Of a stretch of 33,960 nucleotides of DNA, positions 20,420 through 29,512 are shown piece after piece. Numbering within the stretch: the first letter of the stretch is position 1; each line of letters opens with the position of its first letter. Position numbers and translations under genes: made by a program. The DNA is from Oscillospiraceae bacterium (GTDB lineage Bacteria > Bacillota > Clostridia > Oscillospirales > CAG-272), in contig SVRY01000026.1 in assembly GCA_015064585.1 (NCBI GenBank), forward strand, positions 1-33,960, read 5' to 3'. The notes under the pieces are model-generated. The model made no database searches, was not told the DNA's origin, and saw nothing but the letters and a program-made list of their open reading frames with translations.

Positions 20420-22369
20420 TTATTCACCCTTCGGGGTGTTTTTCTTTTTCATCACAAGAACAGTCACCGTAACAGCACCCCCCGCCAGCACAAGGGCAGC
20501 GCCTGCCGCCAAGAGGATGATCACAAGGATAGACGGTCCTTCGTCCTTTTCTTCCTGTTCTTTGGGTTCTTCCTTCTTGTCGTCGGTTTCACCCTCCTCT
20601 TCGCCGCCAAGCAGATCTCCGAAGAGATCATCGAAAACATCTCCCAGTCCGCCGTCATCCAAAAATCCCTCGGGGACCACAGGTTCAATATCGCAGTCAA
20701 ATCCTTCGGTTGCTTCGCTTTCAAATAAAAGCGCGTGTTCAGCATCGTATATTTTCAAAGTTACGGTATACGAGACCCCTTTTTCGGGAATAAACCAGTT
20801 GATATCCTCGCCCAGTACCGTTTCAAAATAGTAGGTTCCCTTTTCCGATCTCACAGGAGAAAGCGTAATGGTATCCTCAAATTCGCCGTCGTCAATGGTA
20901 AGTTCCCAAATCAGATCAAAGGACAGTTCCTTGTAAATACCGGATGCGCCGAGAATTTGCATCACAAGCTGGGTCACTGCCGCATCTTCTCCCTTGTTGG
21001 GGCTGCTGCTGTCATTGATCCAAGCGGGTGTGCCGGGAATGATTGTGATGTGGGAATCACTCTTTTCTTCTTCGCTTTCGACCACAATGGGCTCAATGGC
21101 GCAGTATGCGGTGCAGGCATAGGCATCGGATGCGGTACTGGTATATAAAAGCTCTTCGCCGTCATATACCTCAATGTGCACCTTGTAACTCTGTCCGTTC
21201 TTGGGAACAAAGCGGTCTTTTCCCTTCGCCAAACAGACCTCAAAGCGGTACAGACCGTCATAAACCAGTGCCTTGGTGGCAGGCTTGATATGGTAAACGC
21301 CCTTTTCGCCGGTGGTCAAATGGGTGATATGCAGCCGCCAATCCAGCTCCATGTCGATGTCTGCCGCCGCTCCCTTGCGGTCCTTGATGCCGATCAGCAA
21401 TTGTGTCACAGCGTCATTGTCGCCTTTGTTGGGACTGTTCTCCCAGTTTTCAAAGCCCTCGAACAAAGAGGTCAGAAGAATGCTCTTGGCGCCGTTTGTA
21501 TCCTCGGGAACAATGGGAATAATGGGACAGTTAAACAGACGGTCAGAGCTTCCCGCAAACATCAGTGCGTCGCCGTCATAGATCATGATCTTGATCTTAT
21601 AATCGGCACCCTGCTGAGGGATGAACTGATTTTCTCCCTTGCCAAGACAGGTCTCAAAGCGGTACAGGCCGTCATAGCCCAAAGACTTGGTGGCAGGGGG
21701 CAAATGAATGGTTTTGGAAACGCCGTCCTTTGTAATGGTCAAGCGCCAATCATAGGTATCAGGAATGTCAAGAATATTACCGTTTTCGTCCTTAATGCCC
21801 ACAAGCAGCTGTGTAACAGCATTTTCCTCCCCTTTGTTGGGGCTGTTTTCCCAGTTTTCCCATGCGGTAAAGAGAGGGGTCAGTACAATATTACCGGGTT
21901 TTACATTGTGCGAAGGGACAATGGGAGAAGGATCGCAAATAAAACCGCTTGTCTTTCCCGAAGCATACTCTGTGTCCCCCAGCTTGATACGGGCGCTCAC
22001 GCTGTAATTGACTCCCTTCTTGGGTACAAACACCGAGGAAGGATCATTTCCCGTACAGATCTCAAAGCGGTACAGCCAGTGCTGATAGGTGGAAGTGGGC
22101 GCACGGCGGATGGTGGTCCGGGTAACGCCGTCATCAAAGGTTAATTCCCAAACAACGCTTTCATCAATTCCCGCGGGAAAAGATTCGGTGCAAATGAGAA
22201 GCTGGGTCTGCAAGCCGTTTTTGCCCGCCCAATTTTCAAAACCGTGCAGCGTGTAAGGCTCATAGGGAGTGATTTCAAAGCTTTTCTCCGCCGCCGCGCC
22301 AAAAGCCATGGCGGGAACCAGCGACAGCAGCATAAAGCACACCAGTATCCATGTAATGATCTTTTTCAT
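20420..22369 (-). CDS. Four-repeat surface protein with acidic stalk and C-terminal membrane anchor
   Basis: 649 aa from the ATG at 22369 (GGAG six bases upstream). Signal peptide 1-25 (LVPAMAFGAAA). Four homologous ~120-residue beta-rich domains follow (roughly 28-150, 155-280, 285-415, 430-560). Each has a variant of WENSPNKGEDAAVTQLL early, a W-x-L-x-I strand, a YRFETCLGKG-like segment and a V-x-Y-x-V strand with YDGD. Then comes a highly acidic linker (about 565-610, rich in D, E, K, P), a single membrane helix and a KKKN tail, so the repeats face outward. Function unknown; adhesion or ligand binding is plausible. A promoter at 22457-22485 drives it. Confidence 0.87.
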   Translation of the reverse strand: MKKIITWILVCFMLLSLVPAMAFGAAAEKSFEITPYEPYTLHGFENWAGKNGLQTQLLICTESFPAGIDESVVWELTFDDGVTRTTIRRAPTSTYQHWLYRFEICTGNDPSSVFVPKKGVNYSVSARIKLGDTEYASGKTSGFICDPSPIVPSHNVKPGNIVLTPLFTAWENWENSPNKGEENAVTQLLVGIKDENGNILDIPDTYDWRLTITKDGVSKTIHLPPATKSLGYDGLYRFETCLGKGENQFIPQQGADYKIKIMIYDGDALMFAGSSDRLFNCPIIPIVPEDTNGAKSILLTSLFEGFENWENSPNKGDNDAVTQLLIGIKDRKGAAADIDMELDWRLHITHLTTGEKGVYHIKPATKALVYDGLYRFEVCLAKGKDRFVPKNGQSYKVHIEVYDGEELLYTSTASDAYACTAYCAIEPIVVESEEEKSDSHITIIPGTPAWINDSSSPNKGEDAAVTQLVMQILGASGIYKELSFDLIWELTIDDGEFEDTITLSPVRSEKGTYYFETVLGEDINWFIPEKGVSYTVTLKIYDAEHALLFESEATEGFDCDIEPVVPEGFLDDGGLGDVFDDLFGDLLGGEEEGETDDKKEEPKEQEEKDEGPSILVIILLAAGAALVLAGGAVTVTVLVMKKKNTPKGE

Positions 22370-22456
22370 ATTTAACTCCAATTCTTACTATTATTAGTGA
22401 AACTTGCAAAAGCCCCTTGGCGCGCGCTTGCCATAGGCTTTCTTCCTTGTGATACC

Positions 22457-22485
22457 AGTATAACACTTCATTTACGATTTGTCAA
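22457..22485 (-). promoter_or_regulatory. Promoter of the four-repeat surface protein
   Basis: TTGACA (22485-22480), 17 bases ending GTGT, TATACT (22462-22457). Confidence 0.8.
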
Positions 22486-22520
22486 CCCTTTTTCAAAAAT
22501 TTATTTACATTTTGTAAAAC

Positions 22521-22551
22521 AAAAAAACTGCGCATAATAACGCAGTCTTTT
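22521..22551 (-). terminator. Terminator of the LRR lipoprotein gene at 22567
   Basis: ACTGCG...CGCAGT stem with TTATTA-type loop, then seven T on the minus strand. Confidence 0.85.
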
Positions 22552-22566
22552 TGACTAAAATGCTAT

Positions 22567-24870
22567 TTACTGCCCCCACTGTACAATGATTTCACTGTAT
22601 ATATGGGAGCCAAGCCAGTCTTCGTTCCAAGTATCGGGCAGGCTTTCCGATTGGCAAATAATGTACAGCGGCTCAGCCGTACCGCAGCCGTTGAACACGC
22701 CTTCTCCCATGGAAACGATGTTCCCGTGTAGGGTAACGCTGCGAAGAGAAGAGCAAGAATTGAATGCATATTCGCCAATGGAAGTGATACTGTCGGGAAT
22801 TACAAGCTCGGTAAAGGAAGTACACGAGCCAAATGCACCGGATTCAATGGCTGTGATCCCTTCATGCATCACAACTTCCTTTAACGAAGTACAACCGCCG
22901 AACATATACTCTCTAACTGTATGTAATCCCTTAGGCAGTACGATTTTTTCAAGAGCTTTGCATCCTGTAAAGAGATTTTTGCCCACATTCAGCGTGGCAC
23001 CGTCATTTAAAAACTGCACGTTATTCAGAGCAGTGCACATAGCAAACACTCTCTTTCCCATGGAAACCACGCTTTTGGGTATCACGACCGACTGCAACGA
23101 AGTGCAGGATTCAAAAGCAGTATCCTCAATGGCGGCAATACCTTCTGCCAACACCAGGTTTTTAAGCGAAGTGCATCCGTAAAAAGCACCATACGGAATT
23201 GTACTCACTCCACAGGGAATTTCAATACTGACAAGCGCATAACAGCACCTAAATGCATATGAGCCGATGGAAGTAACTGCCTTGGGAATCTTGATCAGAT
23301 TCAGCGAAGAGCATTCGTTAAATGCGTTTGTGCCGATTTTGGTCAGCGTGTTCGGCAAACCGATACTTTTCAAATGATACAGCCCCTGGAAATATCCATT
23401 TGGCAAAGCCGAAACACCTTCCATAACCGTAATGGCATGAATCGAATCCACAGGTAAAAAGAAGGAAAGCGCGGAATCACAATCCTGTATAATATTCTTG
23501 CCGATCACCAAATAGTTAAGTGAAGTACATTCATAAAATGCACCATACTCAAGAACTGCGATCTTTTCGGTCAGCACAAGGCTTTCAATACTGCGGCATC
23601 CGTAAAAAGCGTATTGACCGATACTGATGATGCTTTCGGGCAATTGGATATATTGTAAGCTTACACAGTTGTAAAATGCATTGGCATCAATACTCCAAAG
23701 CTCGGCGCTGAGCTGAATCTCTTCCAAGCTTACGCACTGCGAAAATGCGGAATTGCCAATTGCATTCACACTGTCATTCATATAGACCGTCTTAATACCG
23801 CTGCATCCTTCAAAAGCAGACTTGCCGATATAGGCAATGTTTTCGGAAATATACACGCTCTCAAGATCGTCAAGCCCCTTAAATGCATTTTCCGCGATCT
23901 CAGATACGGGTTTTCCGTTATAGGTCGCGGGAATCACAAGATTCTTGTCTTTACAGCTTCCAATACCGGTCACCGCATAGAAGGCTTCCCTGCCGGAACC
24001 GCGCAGGACGTAGCTAAGGCCCACACTGTCAGCATACTTCCCGCAATCCTCACAAATGCCGTTTATATAAAAGTGCCCTGCGGGTACTCCTTCGGTATGA
24101 CCGCACAAAGCGCATTCGCCGGGCTTTGTACAGGTTGCATTCAGCATCATATGTCCCCTCGGATCGCCAACGCTTTCGCCGCAGGCAGTACATACGGCAG
24201 ATTCGGTACAGGTAGCCGGAATCAGATCATGAGCGCGAAGCGGCCCCTCGCTATGTCCGCATTCTGTGCAAGTGGCGGGCTTTTGACAAGTGGCGGGTTG
24301 CAAATTATGCGGCAGTGTGCCTCCTTCGGTATAATCGCAATCTGCACAGGTTGCCGGCTTTTGACAGGTGGCAGACTGCAAATTATGCGGCAGTGTGCCT
24401 CCTTCGGTATAATCGCAATCTGCACAGGTTGCCGGCTTTTGGCAGGTGGCAGACTGCAAATTATGTGCGCCAAAATCTCCCTCAGTATGACCGCAATCTG
24501 CACAGGTGGCAAGCTTTTGACAGGTAGCAGGCAACAAATCGTGACCCTTTGCCTTGATAACCCGGGCTTCTTCCATCACCCTGTCACATTTACTGCAGTG
24601 CTTTCCTTCTGTTCTGCCGTCCTCTGTACAGGTAGCTTCCACAGCAGGATCCACTACGATCTCATGCTCGCATTTATCGTCCGCAGTGGGCTCATCTACC
24701 GTCGGATCATTGGCTGTCGGATCATTGGCAGTCGGACTGTTATTTGTATTCGGCTTTTCATTGTTTCCCTGATTTAGATAATCATCCGGCTCTTTCACTG
24801 CTTCACTGCCGCAGGAAACCAAACCGCATATCAATAACAAAAACAAAAAACAAACGATCAATCTTTTCAT
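22567..24870 (-). CDS. Large LRR_5 (BspA-like) lipoprotein with Cys-rich repeats
   Basis: 767 aa. Lipoprotein signal (MKRLIVCFLFLLLICGLVSC, Cys at residue 20), then a Thr/Pro/Asp linker. Residues ~60-270 hold seven to eight Cys-rich repeats of the ATCQKPATCADCDYTEG type, each with CxxC spacing and a conserved His. From ~285 to ~755 there are about 18 LRR_5 units (for example SCTSLQSVVIPKSVVSMG) forming a solenoid. Such proteins are surface adhesins or binding proteins in gut Firmicutes. The second ATG (24870) is chosen because AGGG is too close to the first at 24876. No strong promoter is seen; it may be read through from the 24973 gene. Confidence 0.9.
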   Translation of the reverse strand: MKRLIVCFLFLLLICGLVSCGSEAVKEPDDYLNQGNNEKPNTNNSPTANDPTANDPTVDEPTADDKCEHEIVVDPAVEATCTEDGRTEGKHCSKCDRVMEEARVIKAKGHDLLPATCQKLATCADCGHTEGDFGAHNLQSATCQKPATCADCDYTEGGTLPHNLQSATCQKPATCADCDYTEGGTLPHNLQPATCQKPATCTECGHSEGPLRAHDLIPATCTESAVCTACGESVGDPRGHMMLNATCTKPGECALCGHTEGVPAGHFYINGICEDCGKYADSVGLSYVLRGSGREAFYAVTGIGSCKDKNLVIPATYNGKPVSEIAENAFKGLDDLESVYISENIAYIGKSAFEGCSGIKTVYMNDSVNAIGNSAFSQCVSLEEIQLSAELWSIDANAFYNCVSLQYIQLPESIISIGQYAFYGCRSIESLVLTEKIAVLEYGAFYECTSLNYLVIGKNIIQDCDSALSFFLPVDSIHAITVMEGVSALPNGYFQGLYHLKSIGLPNTLTKIGTNAFNECSSLNLIKIPKAVTSIGSYAFRCCYALVSIEIPCGVSTIPYGAFYGCTSLKNLVLAEGIAAIEDTAFESCTSLQSVVIPKSVVSMGKRVFAMCTALNNVQFLNDGATLNVGKNLFTGCKALEKIVLPKGLHTVREYMFGGCTSLKEVVMHEGITAIESGAFGSCTSFTELVIPDSITSIGEYAFNSCSSLRSVTLHGNIVSMGEGVFNGCGTAEPLYIICQSESLPDTWNEDWLGSHIYSEIIVQWGQ
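24300..24455. repeat. 78-bp tandem repeat inside the LRR lipoprotein gene
   Basis: Two nearly identical 78-base copies in frame, each coding a 26-residue unit (HNLQSATCQKPATCADCDYT and six more). Flanking units are diverged. A likely site of copy-number change. Confidence 0.8.
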
Positions 24871-24919
24871 ATACATACCCTAAATTACAAAATTTTAGCG
24901 ATAGCGCGATATCCGGTGT

Positions 24920-24957
24920 AATAGAAAGACTATGTGAGCGCCGCATAGTCTTTCTTT
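24920..24957. terminator. Hairpin between the two LRR lipoprotein genes
   Basis: AGAAAGACTATG pairs with CATAGTCTTTCT (12 bp). On the minus strand it is followed by only a weakly T-rich stretch, so it may allow read-through into the 22567 gene. Confidence 0.65.
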
Positions 24958-24972
24958 TGCCCATTCGGGGAA

Positions 24973-26478
24973 TTATTTAAAAATATCAGAATTATTTTCC
25001 GCGTAGTGGATAAAGGACAGGCAGGAGTCGGTCCAAGAAAGAGCTCCCATATCATACCAACCCTTAATTTCATCGCCTTGCCGCACCACAAGCTTTGCCT
25101 CATACTCGCCTTCTTCCAAACTGCCAAGACCGGTATCGTAGAATTTACAGCGATAGAGAATGCCGCCGTCATAATCTCCAAACCGATAGCACGACCAAGC
25201 CTGCAGGGGAACCTTCTTATAGCCGCCCAATTCTTCATCCATGGCATCATAAGGTTTATAATACAGATCAAAATACCAATCGTATGTCTCAGGTACATCG
25301 ATACCCTCTGAAGCATCCACCTCGTTCTGATTCAGTATGAATATAAACTGCAAGGTATCAGCCCAGATCTCCACCGGTCCGGGTGTTGCATCGGAAATTT
25401 CATCGTAATTATATTTACCGTCAAGCGCCCCCACATTCACAAGAAACGGGTTATAACCGGTAAACTGCTGTTCGTTTTTCATGATGGTAATAAGCTCAAT
25501 ATCAATGGGATCATTGATGGCAGAGGGATCCAGCACCCGAACATTCACAGTGCCCACAGTTTGATATCTGTCTCTTTTCAATACAATATCAACGGTCGTG
25601 CTTCCTTCGGAAACACCGGTAACCACTCCGTTTTCATCCACTACAGCAATGCTTTCGTCGGCAGAGGTGATCGAAATGGTGTCATAATTGGCACAAAAAG
25701 CCCGTTCATAAAAACACCAATCTTTCATTCCTACAATAAGTGTCACATCGTTTTCAAACAAAGCCAGCGTTGGCAATTCATGATTTGGTATTGGTGTATA
25801 CATGGTAAATTTCACAACCGCCCCGCTGTCCCCCAGCCAGTTTTCATGCCAAAACTCCGTGGGACCGGTTCGATCACAACATATCTTGGGCGCAGTACAA
25901 CCGTCAAAGGCTTTTTCGCCGATCTTCGATACCCCGGCGGGAATGGTGACCTTTGTCAAGGAAGTGCATCCGGTAAAAGCAAAACAGCCGATCTCGGTCA
26001 CTTCACTGCCGATATTCACCGTTTGCAGTCCTGTTTGATCCTCAAAGGCATAGTCTGCGATCTTATAAACAGGCATATCTTTGTAAGTTGCGGGAATAGT
26101 CAAATGACTGCCTGTAAAACTGCCGATTCCCACCACAATATATCCGCGCGGACTTTGCATATATTCCAGCTCTGCTTCGTTTGATCGAAAATGGCAAACC
26201 GTGCAGTCGCCGTCCACGATCGTGTGTTCCGTCATGGGGCTGATCAGGGGTTTAACAAGCTCTGCACCGCAATCGGCACAGTAAAGTCCTCCCACCGTTC
26301 CCTCGCGCGTACAGGTGGCTTCCAGCGTCTGCCCTATCTTGAGCTGTTCATGGCGGCAGGCGTCTTGCTGCATACCCGAGCCGGTTCCCCCGCCCGATTG
26401 CACGATCTCGCCGCCGCAGGAGACCAAGAAAAGCCAAAGAAGCATCCATACCGTTAATCCAATCAAACGCTTTTTCAT
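24973..26478 (-). CDS. LRR_5 and Ig-like (Big_2) lipoprotein
   Basis: 501 aa. Lipobox LFLVSC (Cys at 21) followed by a Gly/Ser linker and a short Cys-rich stretch (CTREGTVGGLYCADCG) related to the repeats of the next gene. About three LRR_5 units follow (residues ~125-205, GCTSLTKVTIPAGVSKIG). A bacterial Ig-like group 2 domain lies at about 235-315 (ITSADESIAVVDENGVVTGV, SEGSTTVDIVL). The last ~180 residues are a beta-rich region I do not recognise. GGGGAG lies six bases before the ATG. Likely surface-bound, related to its downstream neighbour. Confidence 0.9.
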   Translation of the reverse strand: MKKRLIGLTVWMLLWLFLVSCGGEIVQSGGGTGSGMQQDACRHEQLKIGQTLEATCTREGTVGGLYCADCGAELVKPLISPMTEHTIVDGDCTVCHFRSNEAELEYMQSPRGYIVVGIGSFTGSHLTIPATYKDMPVYKIADYAFEDQTGLQTVNIGSEVTEIGCFAFTGCTSLTKVTIPAGVSKIGEKAFDGCTAPKICCDRTGPTEFWHENWLGDSGAVVKFTMYTPIPNHELPTLALFENDVTLIVGMKDWCFYERAFCANYDTISITSADESIAVVDENGVVTGVSEGSTTVDIVLKRDRYQTVGTVNVRVLDPSAINDPIDIELITIMKNEQQFTGYNPFLVNVGALDGKYNYDEISDATPGPVEIWADTLQFIFILNQNEVDASEGIDVPETYDWYFDLYYKPYDAMDEELGGYKKVPLQAWSCYRFGDYDGGILYRCKFYDTGLGSLEEGEYEAKLVVRQGDEIKGWYDMGALSWTDSCLSFIHYAENNSDIFK

Positions 26479-26513
26479 ATTGATCTCCCCTTTTCCAGTT
26501 TATTCACAATATA

Positions 26514-26542
26514 ATTATAGCATTCAAATCAAACATTGTCAA
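26514..26542 (-). promoter_or_regulatory. Promoter of the LRR lipoprotein genes
   Basis: TTGACA (26542-26537), 17 bases, perfect TATAAT (26519-26514). Confidence 0.85.
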
Positions 26543-26663
26543 TATTTACAACGCATGATAGAATATTTTTTGCATTTTGTTTACAAAATTATCAATTGTT
26601 ATTGTATCATAGATCAAGCACAGAAAAAGAACAAACACTCACTTCATCCGAATCCCTCAACTT

Positions 26664-27179
26664 TTATTTGATTCGTGCAATGGAACGGAAAACAGAATTT
26701 TCGGCAAGGGCATCCTTTTCCAGCAAATATAAATTTCCTTCCAACTGCAGCTGTACAAATTCTCCCACGACCTGCGCCTTTTGTATATCGGTAAATTGAA
26801 ATTTTTTCTGACGAATACCGTCTTCGGAGCTGATCCATACCACAAAAAACGTACCGAAAACCGTATAATCGTACACCGTAGCGGGAAGCTTGCGAACATA
26901 TTCCGCCCAACTCTTACAATAACGGCGCAACGCAAAAGAAAACATTATCACAATAAATACCGAGACGCCGATCATAACGCCGGCAGTAAAAGGCTGATCT
27001 CTGAACGTATGCGCCATGCCCCACATGAAATACATGATCCCGAGCAAAATAAAAATATAGAAACGAAGCGCCTGCTTTCTCTTCACTTTTTTTAAGCGCG
27101 CACCGTCAAATACAAAACGGTAATGCTCCCTTGGCATTTCTTCGATCGTATCAAATATGTTAATCTTGGGTTCTAACAT
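26664..27179 (-). CDS. YcxB-like membrane protein
   Basis: 171 aa from the ATG at 27179 (MLEPKINIFDT; a GGCGGTGG stretch lies just upstream); the longer open frame crosses the promoter. Two membrane helices lie at about 42-90 (YIFILLGIMYFMWGMA, GVMIGVSVFIVIMFSF). The C-terminal half has the YcxB-like pattern (YTVFGTFFVVWISSEDGIRQ, KFQFTDIQKAQVVGEF, LYLLEKDAL). The family has no known function; the domain is thought to lie in the cytosol. Confidence 0.7.
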   Translation of the reverse strand: MLEPKINIFDTIEEMPREHYRFVFDGARLKKVKRKQALRFYIFILLGIMYFMWGMAHTFRDQPFTAGVMIGVSVFIVIMFSFALRRYCKSWAEYVRKLPATVYDYTVFGTFFVVWISSEDGIRQKKFQFTDIQKAQVVGEFVQLQLEGNLYLLEKDALAENSVFRSIARIK

Positions 27180-27201
27180 AAAACCACCGCCTTTCACGCA
27201 T

Positions 27202-27230
27202 ATGGTATCATATAATTCACATTTTGTCAA
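27202..27230 (-). promoter_or_regulatory. Promoter of the YcxB-like gene
   Basis: TTGACA (27230-27225), 17 bases, TACCAT (27207-27202), a weak -10. Confidence 0.6.
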
Positions 27231-27240
27231 TATATTTTTC

Positions 27241-27283
27241 AAAAAAGAAACCGCCTGCCGCACGGCAAAACGGTTTCTTTTTT
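27241..27283. terminator. Terminator downstream of the DUF898 gene
   Basis: AAAAAAGAAACCG...CGGTTTCTTTTTT, symmetrical and able to act in both directions; it separates the DUF898 gene from the YcxB-like gene's promoter. Confidence 0.88.
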
Positions 27284-27293
27284 ATTTTAGGAA

Positions 27294-27593
27294 TTATACC
27301 ATGTGTGTGTGCTTAACGACCCACTTCTTCATTTTGATGGTGAGCCAGAAGGAGTAGATACCGAGGGTAATGATGGAGAGAAGGAACCACTTGATAAAGT
27401 TGCCGAAGAGCTGTCCGCCGGTGCCGTCAAAAACGAGCTGACGTCCGTCAATGATGGTGTGCTTTGCTAGCCATCTTTCCTTCATGCAAATAGCCCAAGG
27501 GGTACCGATACCCAGTGTGATAAGGGTCAAAAGTGCCTGTGCAATGCTGATGCCGATCAGTCCCAAAAGACCGCCTGTGAATTTAGACTGCAT
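27294..27593 (-). CDS. Short DUF898/YjgN-type membrane protein
   Basis: 99 aa, two hydrophobic segments (about 8-35 and 64-85). They flank the motif KHTIIDGRQLVFDGTGGQLF and are followed by GNFIKWFLLSIITLGIYSFW, which is typical of DUF898 proteins. Full-length YjgN has several such units; this is a single-unit form. Function unknown. GGAGG lies nine bases before the ATG, with a good promoter. Confidence 0.75.
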   Translation of the reverse strand: MQSKFTGGLLGLIGISIAQALLTLITLGIGTPWAICMKERWLAKHTIIDGRQLVFDGTGGQLFGNFIKWFLLSIITLGIYSFWLTIKMKKWVVKHTHMV

Positions 27594-27651
27594 GTTGCCA
27601 ATCCTCCGAATGTAAAAATAGATTTATATTCAATCGCTTGAATACGTAGAC

Positions 27652-27680
27652 AGTATGACACAAAAGTGTGTATTTGTCAA
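27652..27680 (-). promoter_or_regulatory. Promoter of the DUF898 gene
   Basis: TTGACA (27680-27675), 17 bases, CATACT (27657-27652). An ACACAAAAGTGT inverted repeat (27658-27669) lies within the spacer. Confidence 0.7.
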
Positions 27681-27705
27681 GCATTTCATCAAAAAATTCC
27701 AAATT

Positions 27706-28872
27706 TCAATCCATTTCCGCAAACCGAACCGTATATCCCTGCGCTGTCAAATACTCTTCTGCAATGCGCCGTATGCGCTCGATGTCCTTTTTGGATATAC
27801 TGTTTGCCTTGGGATAGCTCCATGACACAGGTGCATCCACGATCATGCTCCCGTCCTCCTCGCTTTGCTCCACCGCGAGCAAAGCGCCGCGATTGCCGAT
27901 CTTAATATACAAACACTCCTCCTTATATAGGCATTTGCCGTCCGAAAGCGACTCAAAAATGCGCTTCTCTTCCCTTTCGGTGTCGACAATCTCCCTTTTG
28001 CCTTTACTCCAAAATTCCCAAAGCGTCATTTCGGGATCAATATCTTTGATGGGAGTCAGGAATTCGTCATTGCCCCGCAGGGGGATCCTGCCGCCAAACA
28101 CATATTTTTTGATCAGATCATGCGCTCTGTTGTCACTTGCATATCCAAATCCGATATTTGGCGAACGCATTCCGTTAAAATAGCAAATACCCGAGGAAAA
28201 ATCAAGAACCAGCGGCAAAAAGCTGTAATCAAAGCCGTCCCCTGTTTGCTCGGTCACCAGCTTCGGCAGTCTTTCAGCCAGGTGCGCGTCCACTCCATCT
28301 GCAAAGATCACCGCCAGGGCGACGGTGGCGAAGGGCGCTTTTTTCTGTTGTTTATCGGTAAAAAGCGGTTTTCCGCTGCCTCTTGCCGACTGTACGTTAG
28401 CTTTGGCGGAAGCTAGAATTGCGCGGTAGCCCGCCTCATCCAACACCCCTGCCCCATAGGTCAGTATCATTTTTTCGATCCCACGGTGAAATACAGTCAT
28501 AGACATTTGCATCCGATAGCGAAACAGCTCCGGCTTTGGCTGGATGGAATGCACCTTTCCCGCCTTTCCGAAATGTTTGATGCGTCTTTCTATCCTTTTT
28601 TGATCGGCATGGCGCATATAATACCGCCGTCTTGCCATCATATGACAGTGCAGTGCTGCAAAGGTCAGATCCATGGTCATCAGCAGTGCAAAATTGCGTA
28701 CGATGTAAAAAAGCAATAACCCGGTAAGTGCCAAAACACCTGCCACCTTGATCCCGACGGACAAAAACGGCATCAGTACCACCGCCGTCACCGAAGCGGC
28801 AAACACGCCCAAAACAATGACATATATAAGAATACGGCACAGCAGTGCATTTTTTATTTTCGGAAAATTCAT
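27706..28872 (-). CDS. Membrane-anchored protein of unknown function
   Basis: 388 aa from the ATG at 28872, where GGAGG lies five bases upstream; the frame is open to 28893. Two membrane helices lie at about 13-65 (ILIYVIVLGVFAASVTAVVL and VLALTGLLLFYIVRNFALL), followed by a basic stretch (ARRRYYMRHADQKRIERRIK) and a ~290-residue soluble part, probably cytosolic. It has no motif I can name. The promoter lies directly upstream. No clear terminator follows before the DUF898 promoter. Confidence 0.8.
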   Translation of the reverse strand: MNFPKIKNALLCRILIYVIVLGVFAASVTAVVLMPFLSVGIKVAGVLALTGLLLFYIVRNFALLMTMDLTFAALHCHMMARRRYYMRHADQKRIERRIKHFGKAGKVHSIQPKPELFRYRMQMSMTVFHRGIEKMILTYGAGVLDEAGYRAILASAKANVQSARGSGKPLFTDKQQKKAPFATVALAVIFADGVDAHLAERLPKLVTEQTGDGFDYSFLPLVLDFSSGICYFNGMRSPNIGFGYASDNRAHDLIKKYVFGGRIPLRGNDEFLTPIKDIDPEMTLWEFWSKGKREIVDTEREEKRIFESLSDGKCLYKEECLYIKIGNRGALLAVEQSEEDGSMIVDAPVSWSYPKANSISKKDIERIRRIAEEYLTAQGYTVRFAEMD

Positions 28873-28902
28873 ATATACCTCCGGATCATCCATGCTGTTT
28901 AT

Positions 28903-28931
28903 ACTATAGCAGAATATTTACATTTTAGCAA
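28903..28931 (-). promoter_or_regulatory. Promoter of the 27706-28872 gene
   Basis: TTGCTA (28931-28926), 17 bases, TATAGT (28908-28903). Confidence 0.65.
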
Positions 28932-28941
28932 GTATATTTAC

Positions 28942-28971
28942 AAAAAAGCACCCTTTTGCAAGGATGCTTTT
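28942..28971 (-). terminator. Terminator of the cobalamin-riboswitch operon
   Basis: On the minus strand AAAAGCATCC...GGGTGCTTTTTT, four bases after the S-component stop. Confidence 0.85.
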
Positions 28972-28975
28972 GCAG

Positions 28976-29512
28976 CTAAATATTCGTTTGACGGCACAGC
29001 TTTTTAAGAAGCTGCGATAAAGGCAGGATGAGAACTCCCATACATAAATTGGATATGGCGTGGGTCACATCAAAGGAAAAACCCATGGCGATCCAAGTAA
29101 GCATTCCCCGAAGATCCAGCCCATACATCAGTGCTTGCGCAGGAGCATACAGAATACCGAAGGAAAGCCCGTGCAAGCAGCAAACGGCAGGATAAACAAT
29201 GGCTGCAACGGGTTTTGGCATATGCCGCGGCAACAGCATGGTAATTCCCCAAAGAACTGTCCAAACATACAAATAAGGCACCCACCAAGGGGAAAATCCC
29301 CCGAATATTCCCTCCAAAAGGATATAGAGATAGATGGGGATCAGTGCTTTGGCGCGAAAAACGACGGTATATACCATCACAAGCATTCCCACCAAATGAA
29401 TATTGGGAAGCACCTGCATGACCAGCTTGGAGCAAAACATCAGCGTTCCCAGCATGGCAAACACAACACTTTGCAGTGTCCTTGCCCGTCTTCTGCGTCT
29501 GTTACTTAGCAT
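28976..29512 (-). CDS. ECF transporter S-component-like membrane protein, probably for a corrinoid
   Basis: 178 aa with about six hydrophobic segments and a basic N-terminus (MLSNRRRRRARTL). Size and topology, with features such as FSPWWVPYLYVWTVLWG and DVTHAISNLCMG, resemble substrate-binding S components of energy-coupling-factor transporters, which borrow a shared ATPase module encoded elsewhere. The ATG at 29512 overlaps the end of the DUF4430 gene by 11 bases, implying coupled translation; a longer frame upstream lies inside that gene. The cobalamin riboswitch ahead of the operon suggests the substrate is vitamin B12 or a precursor; substrate and family are inferred. Confidence 0.65.
   Translation of the reverse strand: MLSNRRRRRARTLQSVVFAMLGTLMFCSKLVMQVLPNIHLVGMLVMVYTVVFRAKALIPIYLYILLEGIFGGFSPWWVPYLYVWTVLWGITMLLPRHMPKPVAAIVYPAVCCLHGLSFGILYAPAQALMYGLDLRGMLTWIAMGFSFDVTHAISNLCMGVLILPLSQLLKKLCRQTNI

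Noticed and set aside
21176-22144. Plus-strand open frame of 322 codons
   Set aside because: Antisense to the four-repeat surface protein; its internal repetition mirrors the sense repeats.
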